NCBI GenBank assembly: GCA_028868455.1 | Contig: JAGWUK010000102.1 | Coordinates: 1-8,396 of the forward strand | Direction of reading: 5' to 3' | Length of the DNA: 8,396 nt | Source: Burkholderiales bacterium | GTDB taxonomy: Bacteria; Pseudomonadota; Gammaproteobacteria; Burkholderiales; Burkholderiaceae_D | Shown here: positions 8,064 to 8,396 of the stretch, one piece after another | Layout of the letters: each line of letters opens with the position of its first letter | Numbering within the stretch: the stretch's first letter is position 1 | Translations under genes and position numbers: made by a program | The notes under the pieces: model-generated | Databases searched by the model: none | Seen by the model: only the letters and a program-made list of their open reading frames with translations | Told to the model about the DNA's origin: nothing

Positions 8064-8074
8064 ACAATGTGAAA
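8054..8074. promoter_or_regulatory. Near-perfect palindrome overlapping the ribosome binding site
   Basis: The left arm TTTTACATTG and right arm CAATGTGAAA flank a single central A at 8064. Nine of ten positions are Watson-Crick and one is T-G. The right arm runs into the Shine-Dalgarno AAAGGA (8072-8077), which lies five bases before the ATG at 8083. It could be a repressor operator or an RNA hairpin limiting ribosome access. The tiny centre makes a DNA operator more likely than a stable RNA loop. Confidence 0.5.
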
Positions 8075-8082
8075 GGACGATC

Positions 8083-8396
8083 ATGACTAACCGTATTATT
8101 TCAGCAGCAATCCCACTGTGTTTTTTCTGCTTAGGCGCGACCTGTCATGCAGAAGACAAAATCACCCTCAATTACAACGAACGCCCGCCTTACATCGTGC
8201 CTGCCGCAGACGGTTCGGCAACTGGGCTCACGGCAACGCCAGCCGCGAACGCCTTCAGTACAGCCGGAATTCCTGTGACGTGGACAAAAATCCCGCCCAA
8301 CCGCCAGCTCATCGTCGTTCAGGAAAACAAAAGCGCGAACTGTGCTATCGGCTGGTTCAAAAATTCTGAGCGCGAGACGTTTGCCAAATTCAGCAA
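8083..8396 (+). CDS. Periplasmic solute-binding protein, family-3 type (N-terminal part, cut by window edge)
   Basis: Only the first 104 residues are visible. A signal peptide is evident: MTNR, a hydrophobic core (about residues 5-19) and a likely cut after ATCHA at residue 23, so the mature protein would start EDKITLNYNERPPYIVP. That opening, followed by GLTATPAANAFSTAGIPVTW, a PPNRQL segment and IGWFKNSERETFAKFS, resembles the first lobe of amino-acid-type solute-binding proteins (SBP_bac_3-like, often annotated as transporter substrate-binding domain proteins). The ligand is unknown. The cysteine near the cut site lies in GATC, a poor lipobox, so a soluble periplasmic protein is more likely than a lipoprotein. 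AAAGGA precedes the ATG by five bases. No permease or ATPase is visible; it may be an orphan binding protein. Confidence 0.8.
   Translation, partial: MTNRIISAAIPLCFFCLGATCHAEDKITLNYNERPPYIVPAADGSATGLTATPAANAFSTAGIPVTWTKIPPNRQLIVVQENKSANCAIGWFKNSERETFAKFS

Noticed and set aside
8061..8066. TTGACA just before the solute-binding gene
   Set aside because: It lies 16 bases before the ATG, too close to act as the -35 of that gene; it is better explained as the centre of the palindrome.
8118..8369. Rightward 83-codon frame at the right end
   Set aside because: It is out of frame with the signal peptide and binding-protein sequence starting at 8083, which has a good ribosome site.

Overview
The window looks like a chromosomal segment of a betaproteobacterium. 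Protein sequence style and gene order (queA-tgt-yajC-secD on one strand, recG divergent from queA) resemble Burkholderiales, and the moderate GC content would fit Oxalobacteraceae such as Herminiimonas or Janthinobacterium. That genus-level placement is inference; no 16S or other marker is present.

Left half, minus strand (about 1-3524): a compact run transcribed right to left, queA > tgt > yajC > secD (secD runs off the left edge). QueA and Tgt are two consecutive enzymes of queuosine tRNA modification; their genes overlap by 8 bases. YajC and SecD are accessory membrane subunits of the Sec translocon. yajC is best read from a GTG start with a good Shine-Dalgarno, giving 107 residues. A perfect 11-bp stem-loop sits between yajC and secD.

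Centre (3525-6234): a divergent intergenic region, then recG (Holliday junction/fork-reversal helicase, 718 aa) on the plus strand, then a 321-base non-coding stretch. The two gaps flanking recG each carry one copy of the same roughly 102-bp non-coding element, in opposite orientations. The copies align without gaps at about 76% identity. The downstream copy has 26-bp terminal inverted repeats (22 of 26 match). This is the most notable unexplained structure here and looks like a MITE-like or extragenic palindromic family.

Right part, plus strand (6235-8396): a GNAT-family acetyltransferase of unknown substrate; a short-chain dehydrogenase closely resembling the (3R)-hydroxyacyl-CoA dehydrogenase domain of peroxisomal multifunctional enzyme 2; and the start of a secreted family-3-type periplasmic solute-binding protein cut off by the right edge. 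Hairpins that look like terminators follow the GNAT and SDR genes, so these are probably independent transcription units. The gap before the binding-protein gene holds repeated TAGTCCGG and GTTTTACATTG motifs, a GCTATTC/GAATAGC dyad and a near-perfect palindrome touching the ribosome binding site, which suggests local regulation.

No CRISPR array, rRNA, tRNA, transposase or phage gene was seen. Most genes are ordinary housekeeping genes; the novelty lies in the intergenic DNA.
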